From Betaproteobacteria bacterium (GTDB taxonomy: Bacteria > Pseudomonadota > Gammaproteobacteria > Burkholderiales > Rhodocyclaceae): 36,957 bases of DNA. The notes beneath the pieces were generated by a model that saw nothing but the letters and a program-made list of their open reading frames with translations, made no database searches and was not told where the DNA came from. This document shows positions 9,973 through 17,968 of this stretch, piece after piece (the first letter of the stretch is position 1; the number at the start of each line of letters is the position of its first letter). The stretch spans positions 1-36,957 of the forward strand of contig VGHJ01000024.1 in assembly GCA_016868295.1 (NCBI GenBank), written 5' to 3'. The position numbers were made by a program, and so were the translations under genes.

Positions 9973-11961
9973 TTAAAAATGTATACCGCGCATCAACTGG
10001 CTGAAAGCGACCTGGTCGGCGGTCGGTTGGCCCGCGGCGCCTTCCTTCTCGCCGGCGGCGGCGGCCGAGTCCGGGAACATGCGGAAGCTGGTGTTCATGA
10101 TGATCTGCGCCACCTTCGGCGAGACGGCATGCACCACCTGGCCGAAGATGCCCAGGCGCGTGGCGATGCGCACCGGCTTGTGGATGATGGCGTCGACCAC
10201 CAGGTCGGCGGCCTCCTCGGGCGAGAGCGTCGGCACGCTCTGGTAGAGCTTGGTCGGCGCGATCATCGGCGTCCTCACCAGCGGCATGTTGATGCTGGTG
10301 AAGTCGATGCCGCGGTCGGTGAACTCCGAGGCGGCGCAGCGCGAGAAGGCCTCGAGCGCCGATTTCGAGGCGACGTAGGCGGAGAAGCGCGGCGCGTTGG
10401 TGAGCACGCCGATGGAGGAGATGTTGATGATGTGCCCCCGCTTCCTGGCGAGCATGCCGGGCAGAAAGCCCATGGTGAGGCGCACCGCGGCGAAGTAGTT
10501 GAGCTGCATGCAGCGCTCGAAGTCGTGGAAGCGGTCGAAGGAGTTCTCGATGGCGCGGCGGATCGAGCGGCCGGCGTTGTTGACGAGGATGTCCACGCCG
10601 CCGTATTCCTCGGTGACCTGGCGCACGAAGTCGTCGCATTCGGCGTAGTCGGCGATGTCGGCCGAGTAGGCGACGACCTGCAGTCCGTCGGCCTCGAACT
10701 CGCGCTTGGTCTCGGCCAGCTTCTCCTTGTCGCGGGCGACGATGATGGTGATGGCGCCGGCCTCGGCCGCCTTGTGCGCCACCGCCTTGCCGATGCCGGA
10801 GGAGCCGCCGGTGACGAGCACGACGCGGCCCTTGACCTGGCCCTTCAGGGTGCGGTCGATGAAGAGGTCCGGGTCGAGGTGGCGTTCCCAGTAGTCCCAC
10901 AGCCGCCAGGCGTAGGTCTCCAGCGGCGGCACGGCGATGCCGGTGCCGGCCAGCGCGCGCTCGGTCTCGCGGCAATCGAAGCGCGTCGGGTAGTTGATGA
11001 AATCGAGGATGTCGTTGGGGAGCCCCAGGTCGTTCATGATGGCGTTGCGGATGCGCCGCACCGGCGTGAGCGCCATCAGGCTCTTCTTGACGCCGTTCGG
11101 GATGAAACCGAGCAGGGCGGCGTTGATGCGCATGCCCATGTCCGGCGCGTGGGCGGCGCGGGCGAGGATCTGCAGCACGTCGCCGACGCGGTGCGGGTGC
11201 GGGTCGGTGAGGTGGAAGCACTTGCCGTCCTCGCCCTCGAGGTGGGCGATGTGGTCCATGGCGTCGACGACGAAGTCGACCGGGACGATGTTGATGCGGC
11301 CGCCTTCAAGGCCGACGGTCGGCATCCAGGGCGGCAGGATCTTGCGCAGCTTCTGGATGACCTTGAAGAAGTAGTAGGGGCCGTCGATCTTGTCCATCTC
11401 GCCGGTGCGCGAGTCGCCGACGACGGAACTCGGCCGGTAGATGCGCCAGGGCGACTTGCATTCCTTGCGCACGATGCCCTCGGCCTCGTGCTTGGTGCGG
11501 AAGTAGGGGTGCTCGAGGTTCTCCGCCTCGTCGAACATGTCCTCGCGGAAGATGCCCTCGAACATGCCGGCGGCGGCGATCGAGCTCATGTGGTGGAAGC
11601 GCCTGGCGTCGATCGCCTCGACGAGCGCCAGGGTGTGCCGTGTGCCGGCGATGTTGACGGCCTCGTCCTCCTCGGCCGGGGCGCCGAGGTCGTAGAGCGC
11701 GGCGAGGTGGAAGAAGTGGTCGATCCGGCCCTTCAGCTTCTTCTGCGCGGCCTTGGAGACGCCGAGCTGCGGCACTTTCAGGTCGCCCACCACGGCGACG
11801 GCCCGGGAGGGATCGACGCCCCAGTAGTCGTAGAGGGGCTCGAGCTTCTCCGGGTCGCTCGAGCGCGTGAGGAAGTGGACGGTGCTGCCGGGCCGGTCGA
11901 GCAGTTTCCTGACGAGTCGCTTGCCGATGAAGCCGGTCGCGCCAGTGACGAAATACTCCAT
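9973..11961 (-). CDS. Alcohol-forming fatty acyl-CoA reductase (two-domain SDR, Maqu_2220 type)
   Basis: A 662-residue fusion of two short-chain-dehydrogenase domains. The N-terminal extended SDR begins TGATGFIG (6-13) and has Tyr153-x3-Lys157 in YFRTK. The C-terminal classical SDR has TGGSSGIG from Thr384 and Tyr529-x3-Lys533 in YVASK. Length, domain order and many shared phrases (DGPYYFFK, NIVPVDFVVDA, RSIRRAIENSFDRFHDFER, and a C-terminus near LMRGIHF) match from memory the Marinobacter Maqu_2220 fatty acyl-CoA reductase. That enzyme reduces acyl-CoA to fatty alcohol with NADPH in one protein. It would supply alcohol to the WS/DGAT encoded at 15314. The gene is divergent from the phasin across a 177-bp region with a dyad. 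Confidence 0.88.
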   Translation of the reverse strand: MEYFVTGATGFIGKRLVRKLLDRPGSTVHFLTRSSDPEKLEPLYDYWGVDPSRAVAVVGDLKVPQLGVSKAAQKKLKGRIDHFFHLAALYDLGAPAEEDEAVNIAGTRHTLALVEAIDARRFHHMSSIAAAGMFEGIFREDMFDEAENLEHPYFRTKHEAEGIVRKECKSPWRIYRPSSVVGDSRTGEMDKIDGPYYFFKVIQKLRKILPPWMPTVGLEGGRINIVPVDFVVDAMDHIAHLEGEDGKCFHLTDPHPHRVGDVLQILARAAHAPDMGMRINAALLGFIPNGVKKSLMALTPVRRIRNAIMNDLGLPNDILDFINYPTRFDCRETERALAGTGIAVPPLETYAWRLWDYWERHLDPDLFIDRTLKGQVKGRVVLVTGGSSGIGKAVAHKAAEAGAITIIVARDKEKLAETKREFEADGLQVVAYSADIADYAECDDFVRQVTEEYGGVDILVNNAGRSIRRAIENSFDRFHDFERCMQLNYFAAVRLTMGFLPGMLARKRGHIINISSIGVLTNAPRFSAYVASKSALEAFSRCAASEFTDRGIDFTSINMPLVRTPMIAPTKLYQSVPTLSPEEAADLVVDAIIHKPVRIATRLGIFGQVVHAVSPKVAQIIMNTSFRMFPDSAAAAGEKEGAAGQPTADQVAFSQLMRGIHF

Positions 11962-12054
11962 GCGGGCCTCCTTCTATGTGAGCGGGGAATGATACACGCG
12001 CCGGGCGGCAAAGCGCACCCGCCGCAGGGCGTCCGGCGCCGACCGCCGAGGCGA

Positions 12055-12072
12055 TTAGTGTGCCTTGCCTAA
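12055..12072. promoter_or_regulatory. 18-bp dyad TTAG-N10-CTAA in the reductase/phasin divergent region
   Basis: TTAGTGTGCCTTGCCTAA shares outer half-sites, length and the right arm GCCTAA with the dyads at 4042 and 36289. A minus-10-like TAGATT at 12083-12088 follows toward the phasin gene. The rest of 11962-12138 shows no gene. Confidence 0.5.
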
Positions 12073-12138
12073 ATTTTCCCGCTAGATTGATGCCGTAGTG
12101 CAGCAGGAAGGATTTCAACTTTTACAGGAGGCAGCATC

Positions 12139-12543
12139 ATGGTCAAGAAACTCAAATCGCTCGCCGGCGGCGCCGCCGACAACCAGTTCGCCCAGACCGT
12201 CAAGGATTCCGCCCAGCAGATCTGGCTGGCCGGGCTCGGCGCCTTCGTCAAGGCCCAGGCGGAAGGCATGAAGGCGTTCAATTCGCTCGTCAAGGAAGGC
12301 GAGACCCTGCAGTCGCGCACCAGCAAGGTGGCCAGCGCCAAGGTCGCCGAAGCGGCGGCCAAGGCCTCCGGCACCTGGGACAAGCTGGAACAGGTCTTCG
12401 AGGACCGCGTCGCCCGCTCGCTGTCGAGCCTGGGCGTGCCCACCAAGAAGGACATCGAGACACTCTCGAAGCGCGTCGCCGAACTGACCGACGTCGTGCA
12501 GAAACTCAACGGCGCCAAGCCGACCCGCCGCAGCGCCAAGTAA
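12139..12543 (+). CDS. Phasin (PhaF/PhaI-type granule-associated protein)
   Basis: A 134-residue amphipathic protein of the polyhydroxyalkanoate granule-associated family. The diagnostic stretch QIWLAGLGAFVKAQ (about 28-41) is followed by EGMKAFNSLVKEGETLQSRT. A coiled-coil C-terminus (KDIETLSKRVAELTDVVQKL) and a short basic end (PTRRSAK) complete it. Phasins coat storage-lipid inclusions and control their number and size. AGGAGG precedes the ATG by about 8 bases. It leads a likely operon with patatin, TetR and TPR genes and faces a fatty acyl-CoA reductase, so it may coat wax ester or mixed inclusions rather than only PHA. No PHA synthase is in the window. Confidence 0.9.
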   Translation: MVKKLKSLAGGAADNQFAQTVKDSAQQIWLAGLGAFVKAQAEGMKAFNSLVKEGETLQSRTSKVASAKVAEAAAKASGTWDKLEQVFEDRVARSLSSLGVPTKKDIETLSKRVAELTDVVQKLNGAKPTRRSAK

Positions 12544-12572
12544 GCGTCCTCCAGGAAGGAGGAGGGCGCATC

Positions 12573-13835
12573 ATGGTGCGGTCGAGCGACCGCGTGAAGG
12601 GGCGCGTGTCGCCCCCTTCGCGCGTAGGGCTGGCGCTGGCCGGGGGGGGACCCCTTGGCGGAATCTATGAACTCGGCGCGCTGCTGGCGCTGTCCGAATC
12701 GATCGAGGGCGTCGATTTCAACGAGCTGGACGTCTACGTCGGGGTGAGCGCCGGCGGCTTCATCGCCGCCGGGCTGGCGAACGGGCTGACGCCCGAGCGC
12801 ATGCGCCACATGTTCATCGAGAGCGACACGGCCGAGGAGCCGTTCGCGCCGGAACTGCTGCTCAAGCCGGCCTTCCGCGAGTACGCCATGCGCGCCCTCT
12901 CGGTGCCGCCGCTCCTGCTGGCCTCGATCTGGAACTACCTGGCCAACCCCTGGGGCCAGAGTTTCTTCGAGTCCTTCCAGCGCCTGTCGCGCGCCATCCC
13001 GACCGGCATCTTCAACATCACCGGCATCGAGCGCTTCCTCAGCCGCACCTATTCCGCGGCCGGGCGCAGCAACGATTTCCGCACGCTCAGGCGCAAGCTG
13101 TTCCTCGTCGCCACCGACCTGGATTCCGGCGAGTCGGTCGTCTTCGGCTCGCCCGGCTGGGACCATGTGCCGATTTCCACGGCCGTCCAGGCGAGCGCCG
13201 CCCTGCCCGGGATGTTCCCGCCGGTGGAGATCGAGGGGCACCATTATGTCGACGGCGCCCTGAAGAAGACCCTGCATGCCTCGGTGGCCCTGAAGGAAGG
13301 CGCCAACCTGGTGCTCTGCGTCAACCCGCTGGTGCCCTTCGATTCTGAACTGGCGGTCAAGCGCGGCGCCGGCCAGCGCCACCGCCTGGTGGACGGCGGC
13401 CTGCCCGTGGTGCTGGCGCAGACCTTCCGCTCCATCATCCATTCGCGCATGCTGGTCGGCCTGTCCAAGTACAAGACCGACTACAGGAACGCCGACGTCG
13501 TGCTTTTCGAGCCGAACAGCGACGACGCCGAGATGTTCTTCACCAACATGTTCAGCTATTCGAGCCGCCGCCACCTGTGCGAGCACGCCTATCAGAAGAC
13601 GCGCACCGAACTCTACCGGCGCCGCCACGAACTGGGGCCGATCCTGGCCAGGCACGGCATCCGCATCCGCCTCGATCTGCTCAAGGAAAAGCGCTCGCTC
13701 ATCCACCACGATGTCGGCGGCCGCGCCGAGCCGGAGGACACGCTGCTGGCGGCCAGCCACCGGCTGGGGGATGCGCTCGACGAACTGAAGGACTTGCTGA
13801 AACGCAGGCAGGACAGGGCACGCAAGGCGGCCTGA
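12573..13835 (+). CDS. Patatin-like phospholipase
   Basis: A 420-residue patatin-family lipid acyl hydrolase. The oxyanion loop GGGPLGG lies near residues 25-31, the nucleophile is Ser59 in GVSAGG, and the catalytic Asp227 is in DGA, giving the Ser-Asp dyad of the family. The C-terminal third is rich in Arg and Lys with amphipathic stretches. It has no signal peptide, so it is likely to act on cytoplasmic lipid or membrane surfaces. The gene follows the phasin by 29 bases, with a strong GGAGGAGGG upstream of the ATG at 12573. Releasing fatty acids from storage inclusions is plausible but inferred. Confidence 0.9.
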   Translation: MVRSSDRVKGRVSPPSRVGLALAGGGPLGGIYELGALLALSESIEGVDFNELDVYVGVSAGGFIAAGLANGLTPERMRHMFIESDTAEEPFAPELLLKPAFREYAMRALSVPPLLLASIWNYLANPWGQSFFESFQRLSRAIPTGIFNITGIERFLSRTYSAAGRSNDFRTLRRKLFLVATDLDSGESVVFGSPGWDHVPISTAVQASAALPGMFPPVEIEGHHYVDGALKKTLHASVALKEGANLVLCVNPLVPFDSELAVKRGAGQRHRLVDGGLPVVLAQTFRSIIHSRMLVGLSKYKTDYRNADVVLFEPNSDDAEMFFTNMFSYSSRRHLCEHAYQKTRTELYRRRHELGPILARHGIRIRLDLLKEKRSLIHHDVGGRAEPEDTLLAASHRLGDALDELKDLLKRRQDRARKAA

Positions 13836-13866
13836 GCGGACGGCGGGGTGTTATCCTTGGCCTGCC

Positions 13867-14514
13867 ATGGAGAAGAAGCCGAAACGCCGCACCCGAGAGC
13901 GCATCCTGGAGGCGGGCCTCAGGCTGTTCAACGACTTCGGCGAGCCGAACGTCACCACCGCCGTCATCGCCGACGAGCTGAACATCAGTCCGGGCAACCT
14001 CTATTACCATTTCCACAGCAAGGACGAGATCGTCAATGCGCTGTTCGCCGATTTCGATCGCGACATCGGCGAGACGCTGGCGGCCCCCGCCCGCCGCGCG
14101 CCCAACGTCGAGGACATGTGGCTGTTCCTGCACCTGCTCTTCGAGGCGGTCTGGAAGTACCGCTTCCTCTACCGCGACCTGGACGACCTGCTCTCGCGCA
14201 ACCGCCTGCTGGAAACCCATTTCAAGCAGATACTGGCGCACAAGGTGAAGACGGCGGCGGCGCTGTGCGAGGGGCTGGTGTCGACGGGCGAGATGCGGGC
14301 CACCCCGGGCGAGATCCAGGCCATCGCCACCAACATGGCCTGCCTCGCCACCTACTGGCTGCCCTTCGAGTACGCGCGCGACCCGCGCCGGCGCGAGGAC
14401 GGCAGCGGGCTCGGCCGCGGCGTGTACCAGGTGATGTCGATGCTGGCGCCCTTCCTCCAGGGCGGCTCGCGCCAGCTCCTGCAGCAACTTTCCCGTGAAT
14501 ACGTGACCCAATAA
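13867..14514 (+). CDS. TetR/AcrR-family transcriptional regulator
   Basis: A 215-residue repressor-type protein. The N-terminal helix-turn-helix (about residues 10-60) contains TTAVIADELNISPGNLYYHFHSKDEIV, a clear TetR signature. The ligand-binding part is helical and ends in a Gln-rich tail. It lies 31 bases after the patatin and 11 bases before the TPR gene. Many regulators of this family bind acyl-CoA and control lipid genes, so it is the natural candidate for controlling the surrounding locus. Neither its ligand nor its operator is shown by the sequence; the dyads at 4042 and 12055 are possible targets. Confidence 0.92.
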   Translation: MEKKPKRRTRERILEAGLRLFNDFGEPNVTTAVIADELNISPGNLYYHFHSKDEIVNALFADFDRDIGETLAAPARRAPNVEDMWLFLHLLFEAVWKYRFLYRDLDDLLSRNRLLETHFKQILAHKVKTAAALCEGLVSTGEMRATPGEIQAIATNMACLATYWLPFEYARDPRRREDGSGLGRGVYQVMSMLAPFLQGGSRQLLQQLSREYVTQ

Positions 14515-14525
14515 AGGAGACCGGA

Positions 14526-15308
14526 ATGGCCAAGGGCGGTTGGAACAAGTTTCCCCATGCGGACAAGGCGTATGCGCATGCCGGCGCCGCGCTGAAGAAG
14601 AACTGGGAGCGGCTGCACAGCGGCGACCGCGAGCCGTTCCCGGACGACGAGCAGGTGCAGGAAGCCTGGCGCCTCTACCACCAGGGCGATTTCCAGCAGG
14701 CCTGCGAACTCGGCCTCTCGCTCGGGCTGCCCGGCTACGCCGTGGCGAACAAGGCGGCGACCATCTACGCCACCTATCTCGAGGACAACGAGAAGAAGAA
14801 GCTGGCGCTGTTCGAGGAGGCCGCCGCGCGCGGCGAGGAGCAGATGGCGAAGATGCCGAAGTATCCCAACGCCTTCTATTTCCACGCCCTGGCGCTCGGC
14901 CGCTACAGCCAGGGCATCTCGGTGGCGAAGGCGCTGACGCAGGGGCTCGGCACCAAGGTGCGCGACGCGCTCGGTGCGGCGCTGAAGCTGAACCCGGACC
15001 ATGCCGATGCGCACATCGCGCTGGGCGCCTTCCATGCCGAAGTGATCAACAAGGCCGGCGCCATGGTCGGCGGCCTCACCTACGGCGCGAAGAAGGACGC
15101 GGCGATCGAGCACTACGAGAAGGCGCTCAAGCTCAACCCGGACTCGGCCATCGCCCGCGTCGAGTACGCCAACGGCCTGGTCATGCTGTTCGGCGAGTCG
15201 AAGATGAAGCAGGCGGAGAAGCTCTACCACGAGGCCGCCGCCTGCAAGCCGGCCGACGCGATGGAGCGGCTCGACGTCGAGCTGGCGAAGAGCGAACTGG
15301 AAGAGTAA
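14526..15308 (+). CDS. TPR-repeat protein of unknown function
   Basis: A 260-residue cytoplasmic protein with helical repeats. Two recognisable tetratricopeptide-like units end in AALKLNPDHADAHIALG (about 155-171) and EKALKLNPDSAIARVEYANG (about 199-218). The N-terminal third (EAWRLYHQGDFQQACELG) also looks TPR-like. No catalytic motif is visible, so a scaffold role is likely. It is the last gene of the phasin-patatin-TetR unit and converges with the wax ester synthase, separated by 5 bases. Function unknown. Confidence 0.8.
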   Translation: MAKGGWNKFPHADKAYAHAGAALKKNWERLHSGDREPFPDDEQVQEAWRLYHQGDFQQACELGLSLGLPGYAVANKAATIYATYLEDNEKKKLALFEEAAARGEEQMAKMPKYPNAFYFHALALGRYSQGISVAKALTQGLGTKVRDALGAALKLNPDHADAHIALGAFHAEVINKAGAMVGGLTYGAKKDAAIEHYEKALKLNPDSAIARVEYANGLVMLFGESKMKQAEKLYHEAAACKPADAMERLDVELAKSELEE

Positions 15309-15334
15309 AGAAGTCAGTCCGCCGGAGACGGCGG
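15307..15334 (-). terminator. Hairpin plus GGACTGACTTCTTT at the WS/DGAT stop
   Basis: Read on the minus strand, CCGCCG-TCTC-CGGCGG (complement of 15319-15334) is followed directly by ACTGACTTCTTT. The WS/DGAT stop codon is the TGA inside the motif. It is a one-mismatch relative of the window-wide GGACTGACTTTTC element. The T-run is interrupted, so termination strength is uncertain. Confidence 0.55.
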
Positions 15335-16912
15335 CATGGACGCGGTGCCGGCGGGAGCGGCGGGCGCTTCAACAGTCGCCGCCGGAGGAGTGGCCTTGCG
15401 GCGTGGCGAGCGCGGCTTGCGCGGTTTTTCCTCCTTCGGCTGGCCGGTCATTTTCTCCAGTTCGGCTTCGAGGCGCTGGCGGATGTCCTCCGGCGCCTGC
15501 AGTTCCTCCCACGGCCCCAGCAGCAGGGCATACACCAGCTTCTCGAACTCCGGGCGGAAGCGCGCGACGATGCAGTCCGGATCGTCCACCAGGTGGCGGT
15601 CGGTGACGAGGCCGAACTGCACGCAGCCGTTGTAGCTGAGGATGGAGACGCCCATGCCGATGTCGCCCGACTGCGGCACCCAGAACATCTGCTGCGCCAG
15701 GTGCGCGCCGGCCATGTAGAGCGGCTGCTGCGGGCCGGGCACGTTGGTCATCACGGCGGAAGCCTTGTTGGCGAGGATGTCGAGGGCGATGTCCTGCACG
15801 AACTTCGGCGCCAGGCCGGTGGCGGCGAGCACGCCCAGCGCGACGGCCGGCTGGTAGGAGCCGCGCAACTCGGCCATGCACCGGCGCACCTCGAAGACGC
15901 GCTCGAAGGGGTTTTCCATGTACACCGGCAGCAGCAGGGTGACCAGGCCGAAGCGGTTGCCGAGCTTGCCCTCGTCGGCCCTGGAGCGCATGTTCACCGG
16001 CACCATGGCGCGCACCTCGACAGCGTCGACGGGGTCGCCGCGCTCGACCAGGTAGGCGCGCAGCGCGCCAGCCACGGCCGAGAGCAGCAGGTCGTTCACC
16101 GAGCAGCCGATGGCGTGGCCGACGGCCTTGATCTCCGCCAGCGGCATGGGGTCCGTCCACGCCACCGCCTTGGTGCCGCCCGGCTTGCCCTTGTAGCGGG
16201 TCGGCGAGTCGGCCGGCATGATGAGCAGGTTGCCCAGTTCCGCCGCCATGCCGACGCCCTGGCGGCCGTAGTCGACGGCCTGGGCGGGATTCGTCAGCAG
16301 CTCGAAGTATTTCAGCCAGGCCTGGGTGCTGAAATTGATCGCCGTGAGCATGCCCTGCGTCACCGGCTCGAAGACGCGGTTCCAGAAGAAGCCGTCGGGG
16401 CCGTCCTCGCGCGCCATCTCGAGCGGCGGGCCGGGCCGCTCGGGGGCGTCGGCGGCGGTGTCGGTGAGCGAGAGCATGACGCCGATGAGGGCGATGCCGT
16501 CGGCGATGCAGTGGTGGATGCGCACCACCAGCGCCGAGCCGCCGTCGTAGTTGTCGACGAGGTGGTAGCTCCACAGCGGCCGGTTCGGGTCGAGGGGGAT
16601 CGAGCAGAGATCGGCCGCCATCTTCTGCAGCTCCGCCTTGTGCTCGCCGGCGGGCAGGGCGGCGTGGTGCAGGTGGCGGTCGATGTCGAAGTCCGGGTCG
16701 TCCACCCAGTGGGCGGCGCCGGTGGCGTCGTATTCCACCTTCTGCCGGAAGCGGCGGTAGGGCAGCAGACGCGCCTCCAGGGTGCGCCGCAGGCGGTCGT
16801 AGTCCATCGGGCCGTCGAAGATCATGACGCCGACGATCATCATCAGGTTGGTCGGCCGGTCCATGCGCAGCCAGGCGGTGTCGACGGGGGAAATGCGCTC
16901 GCGCTTGCTCAT
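15314..16912 (-). CDS. Wax ester synthase/diacylglycerol acyltransferase (WS/DGAT)
   Basis: A 532-residue bifunctional acyltransferase that esterifies fatty alcohols or diacylglycerol with acyl-CoA. The catalytic HHxxxDG motif is HHCIADG at 133-139. The N-terminus reads ISPVDTAWLRMD and the C-terminal half has the usual NVPGPQQPLYMAG block. A Lys/Arg/Pro/Ala-rich tail of about 45 residues (from KPRKPRSPRRK) extends beyond the conserved domain and is not typical. ATG 16912 is chosen because the ISPVD block lies a few residues inside, as in the family; an upstream in-frame ATG at 17005 would add 31 residues without homology. With the fatty acyl-CoA reductase at 9973 it completes wax ester synthesis. 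Confidence 0.93.
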   Translation of the reverse strand: MSKRERISPVDTAWLRMDRPTNLMMIVGVMIFDGPMDYDRLRRTLEARLLPYRRFRQKVEYDATGAAHWVDDPDFDIDRHLHHAALPAGEHKAELQKMAADLCSIPLDPNRPLWSYHLVDNYDGGSALVVRIHHCIADGIALIGVMLSLTDTAADAPERPGPPLEMAREDGPDGFFWNRVFEPVTQGMLTAINFSTQAWLKYFELLTNPAQAVDYGRQGVGMAAELGNLLIMPADSPTRYKGKPGGTKAVAWTDPMPLAEIKAVGHAIGCSVNDLLLSAVAGALRAYLVERGDPVDAVEVRAMVPVNMRSRADEGKLGNRFGLVTLLLPVYMENPFERVFEVRRCMAELRGSYQPAVALGVLAATGLAPKFVQDIALDILANKASAVMTNVPGPQQPLYMAGAHLAQQMFWVPQSGDIGMGVSILSYNGCVQFGLVTDRHLVDDPDCIVARFRPEFEKLVYALLLGPWEELQAPEDIRQRLEAELEKMTGQPKEEKPRKPRSPRRKATPPAATVEAPAAPAGTASMPPSPAD

Positions 16913-17005
16913 GGGTGGGGACGTGTCGGGTCTGCCATGCGATTCGCCTATAATACCGGAGGACGGCGGACCGGGCTTGGCCGCCGCGAGACGAGGAGAG
17001 GGCAA
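16913..17005. promoter_or_regulatory. Divergent promoter region between WS/DGAT and ACBP
   Basis: A consensus TATAAT (16949-16954) faces the ACBP gene and its complement offers a TATTAT facing WS/DGAT, but no convincing minus-35 box is seen for either. GAGGAGAGG upstream of 17006 is the ACBP ribosome-binding site; none is obvious for WS/DGAT. Confidence 0.45.
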
Positions 17006-17263
17006 ATGTCAGACCTTCAGGCAGGCTTCGAGGCGGCGGTGGCGGGCTCCAAGACGCTCAGCGAGCGGCCCGACAACCAGACGCTGCTGCAGCTCTACGC
17101 GCTGTACAAGCAGGCGACGGCGGGCGATGCCGAGGGCAAGCGGCCCGGCTTCGGCGACATGGTCGGGCGGGCGAAATTCGACGCCTGGGCGGCGCTCAAG
17201 GGCACCGGCAAGGAAGACGCCATGCAGCGCTACATCGCCCTGATCGATTCGCTCAAGGGGTAG
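17006..17263 (+). CDS. Acyl-CoA-binding protein
   Basis: An 85-residue protein matching the small ACBP family in full length. Typical elements are FEAAVAGSKTLSERPDNQTLLQLYALYKQAT, GKRPGFGDMVGRAKFDAWAAL and a C-terminal AMQRYIALID. The Tyr and Lys residues that contact the CoA ester (YALYKQAT and the FDAW region) are present. ACBP buffers long-chain acyl-CoA and delivers it to acyltransferases. Its position divergent from WS/DGAT suits that role. The protein is widespread in eukaryotes and patchy in bacteria. Confidence 0.92.
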   Translation: MSDLQAGFEAAVAGSKTLSERPDNQTLLQLYALYKQATAGDAEGKRPGFGDMVGRAKFDAWAALKGTGKEDAMQRYIALIDSLKG

Positions 17264-17266
17264 GCG

Positions 17267-17563
17267 TCACACCTGCGGGCCGCTGTCCGGCCCGAAGTTC
17301 TCGTCGAAGTAGCGGTGGATTTCCTCCTCGACGCGCGGCCGGATGGCGAAGAGGAGGAAGCCGAGGCGGACGCGGATGTGCACTTCCTTCTTCTCGACCA
17401 CCAGTTCCCCGCTCACGCCGCTGCGCTTGAAGACGAGGACGTTGTCGTCCCACTCGTAGGCGAGGTCGAATTCATCGTCCAGTTGCCGCGCGATCTTTTC
17501 CGCCGCCTGCCGGGCGGCCTTGCCGCTCAGGGTATGCCTGCGGCGGATGAGGATGTCGGTCAT
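17267..17563 (-). CDS. Polyhydroxyalkanoic acid system family protein
   Basis: A 98-residue basic protein beginning MTDILIRRRHTLSGKAARQAAEKIARQL, then alternating beta-strand-like segments (VLVFKRSGVSGELVVEKKEVHIRVRLGFLLFAIRP) and an acidic end. This is the pattern of the small proteins often found with PHA granule genes. Its biochemical function is not known. It converges with ACBP, with 3 bases between stops. Its presence beside ACBP and WS/DGAT supports the view that the locus concerns storage inclusions. Confidence 0.82.
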   Translation of the reverse strand: MTDILIRRRHTLSGKAARQAAEKIARQLDDEFDLAYEWDDNVLVFKRSGVSGELVVEKKEVHIRVRLGFLLFAIRPRVEEEIHRYFDENFGPDSGPQV

Positions 17564-17698
17564 GGGCGGTCTCTGGTCGGTGTCGGAAGGCCCACCCGAT
17601 TGTATGCGAGGCGGCGACGGCTGTCATCGAGCGTGAGATTTCGCTCAGCACAAGGCGCAGTGGCGCGAGGCGATCGCCGGGTGCGAGCGCCGAGGGTG

Positions 17699-17962
17699 CG
17701 CCGCTGCATCCTCGTCTACGGCATCGACCCCGGCCGCATCGAGCTCGATGTGACGGAGAGCATGGCGCTCACCGACTCCGAGGCGGTGGTCGAGACGCTG
17801 CACAAGATGAAGAGCTTCGGCGTCGGCATCGCCGTGGACGACTTCGGCAGCGGCTACTCCTCGCTCGGCCACCTGCAGCGGCTGCCGCTCGATCGCCTCA
17901 AGATCGAGCGCGCCTTCGTTGCCGACCTGCAGGCGGGGAGCTCCGGAACCGGTAAACGCTGA
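17699..17962 (+). pseudogene. EAL-domain (c-di-GMP phosphodiesterase) remnant
   Basis: From about 17720 the plus strand encodes GIDPGRIELDVTESMAL, then DDFGSGYSSLGHLQRLPLDRLKIERAFVADL, which is the second half of an EAL phosphodiesterase domain. The N-terminal half with the EAL motif itself, any sensor domain and a start codon in context are missing. The frame ends at 17962 with unrelated residues. The preceding 135 bases (17564-17698) hold no gene. This is a degraded fragment, presumably inactive. Confidence 0.85.
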
Positions 17963-17968
17963 TCTGGC

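Noticed and set aside
9380-11221. One 613-codon minus-strand frame joining the peroxiredoxin to sequence over the reductase
   Set aside because: Only the part from the ATG at 9841 is a peroxiredoxin; the rest is out of frame with the reductase and runs through the inverted repeat.
16913-17005. Longer WS/DGAT start at 17005
   Set aside because: The extra 31 residues have no homology and cover the divergent promoter region.
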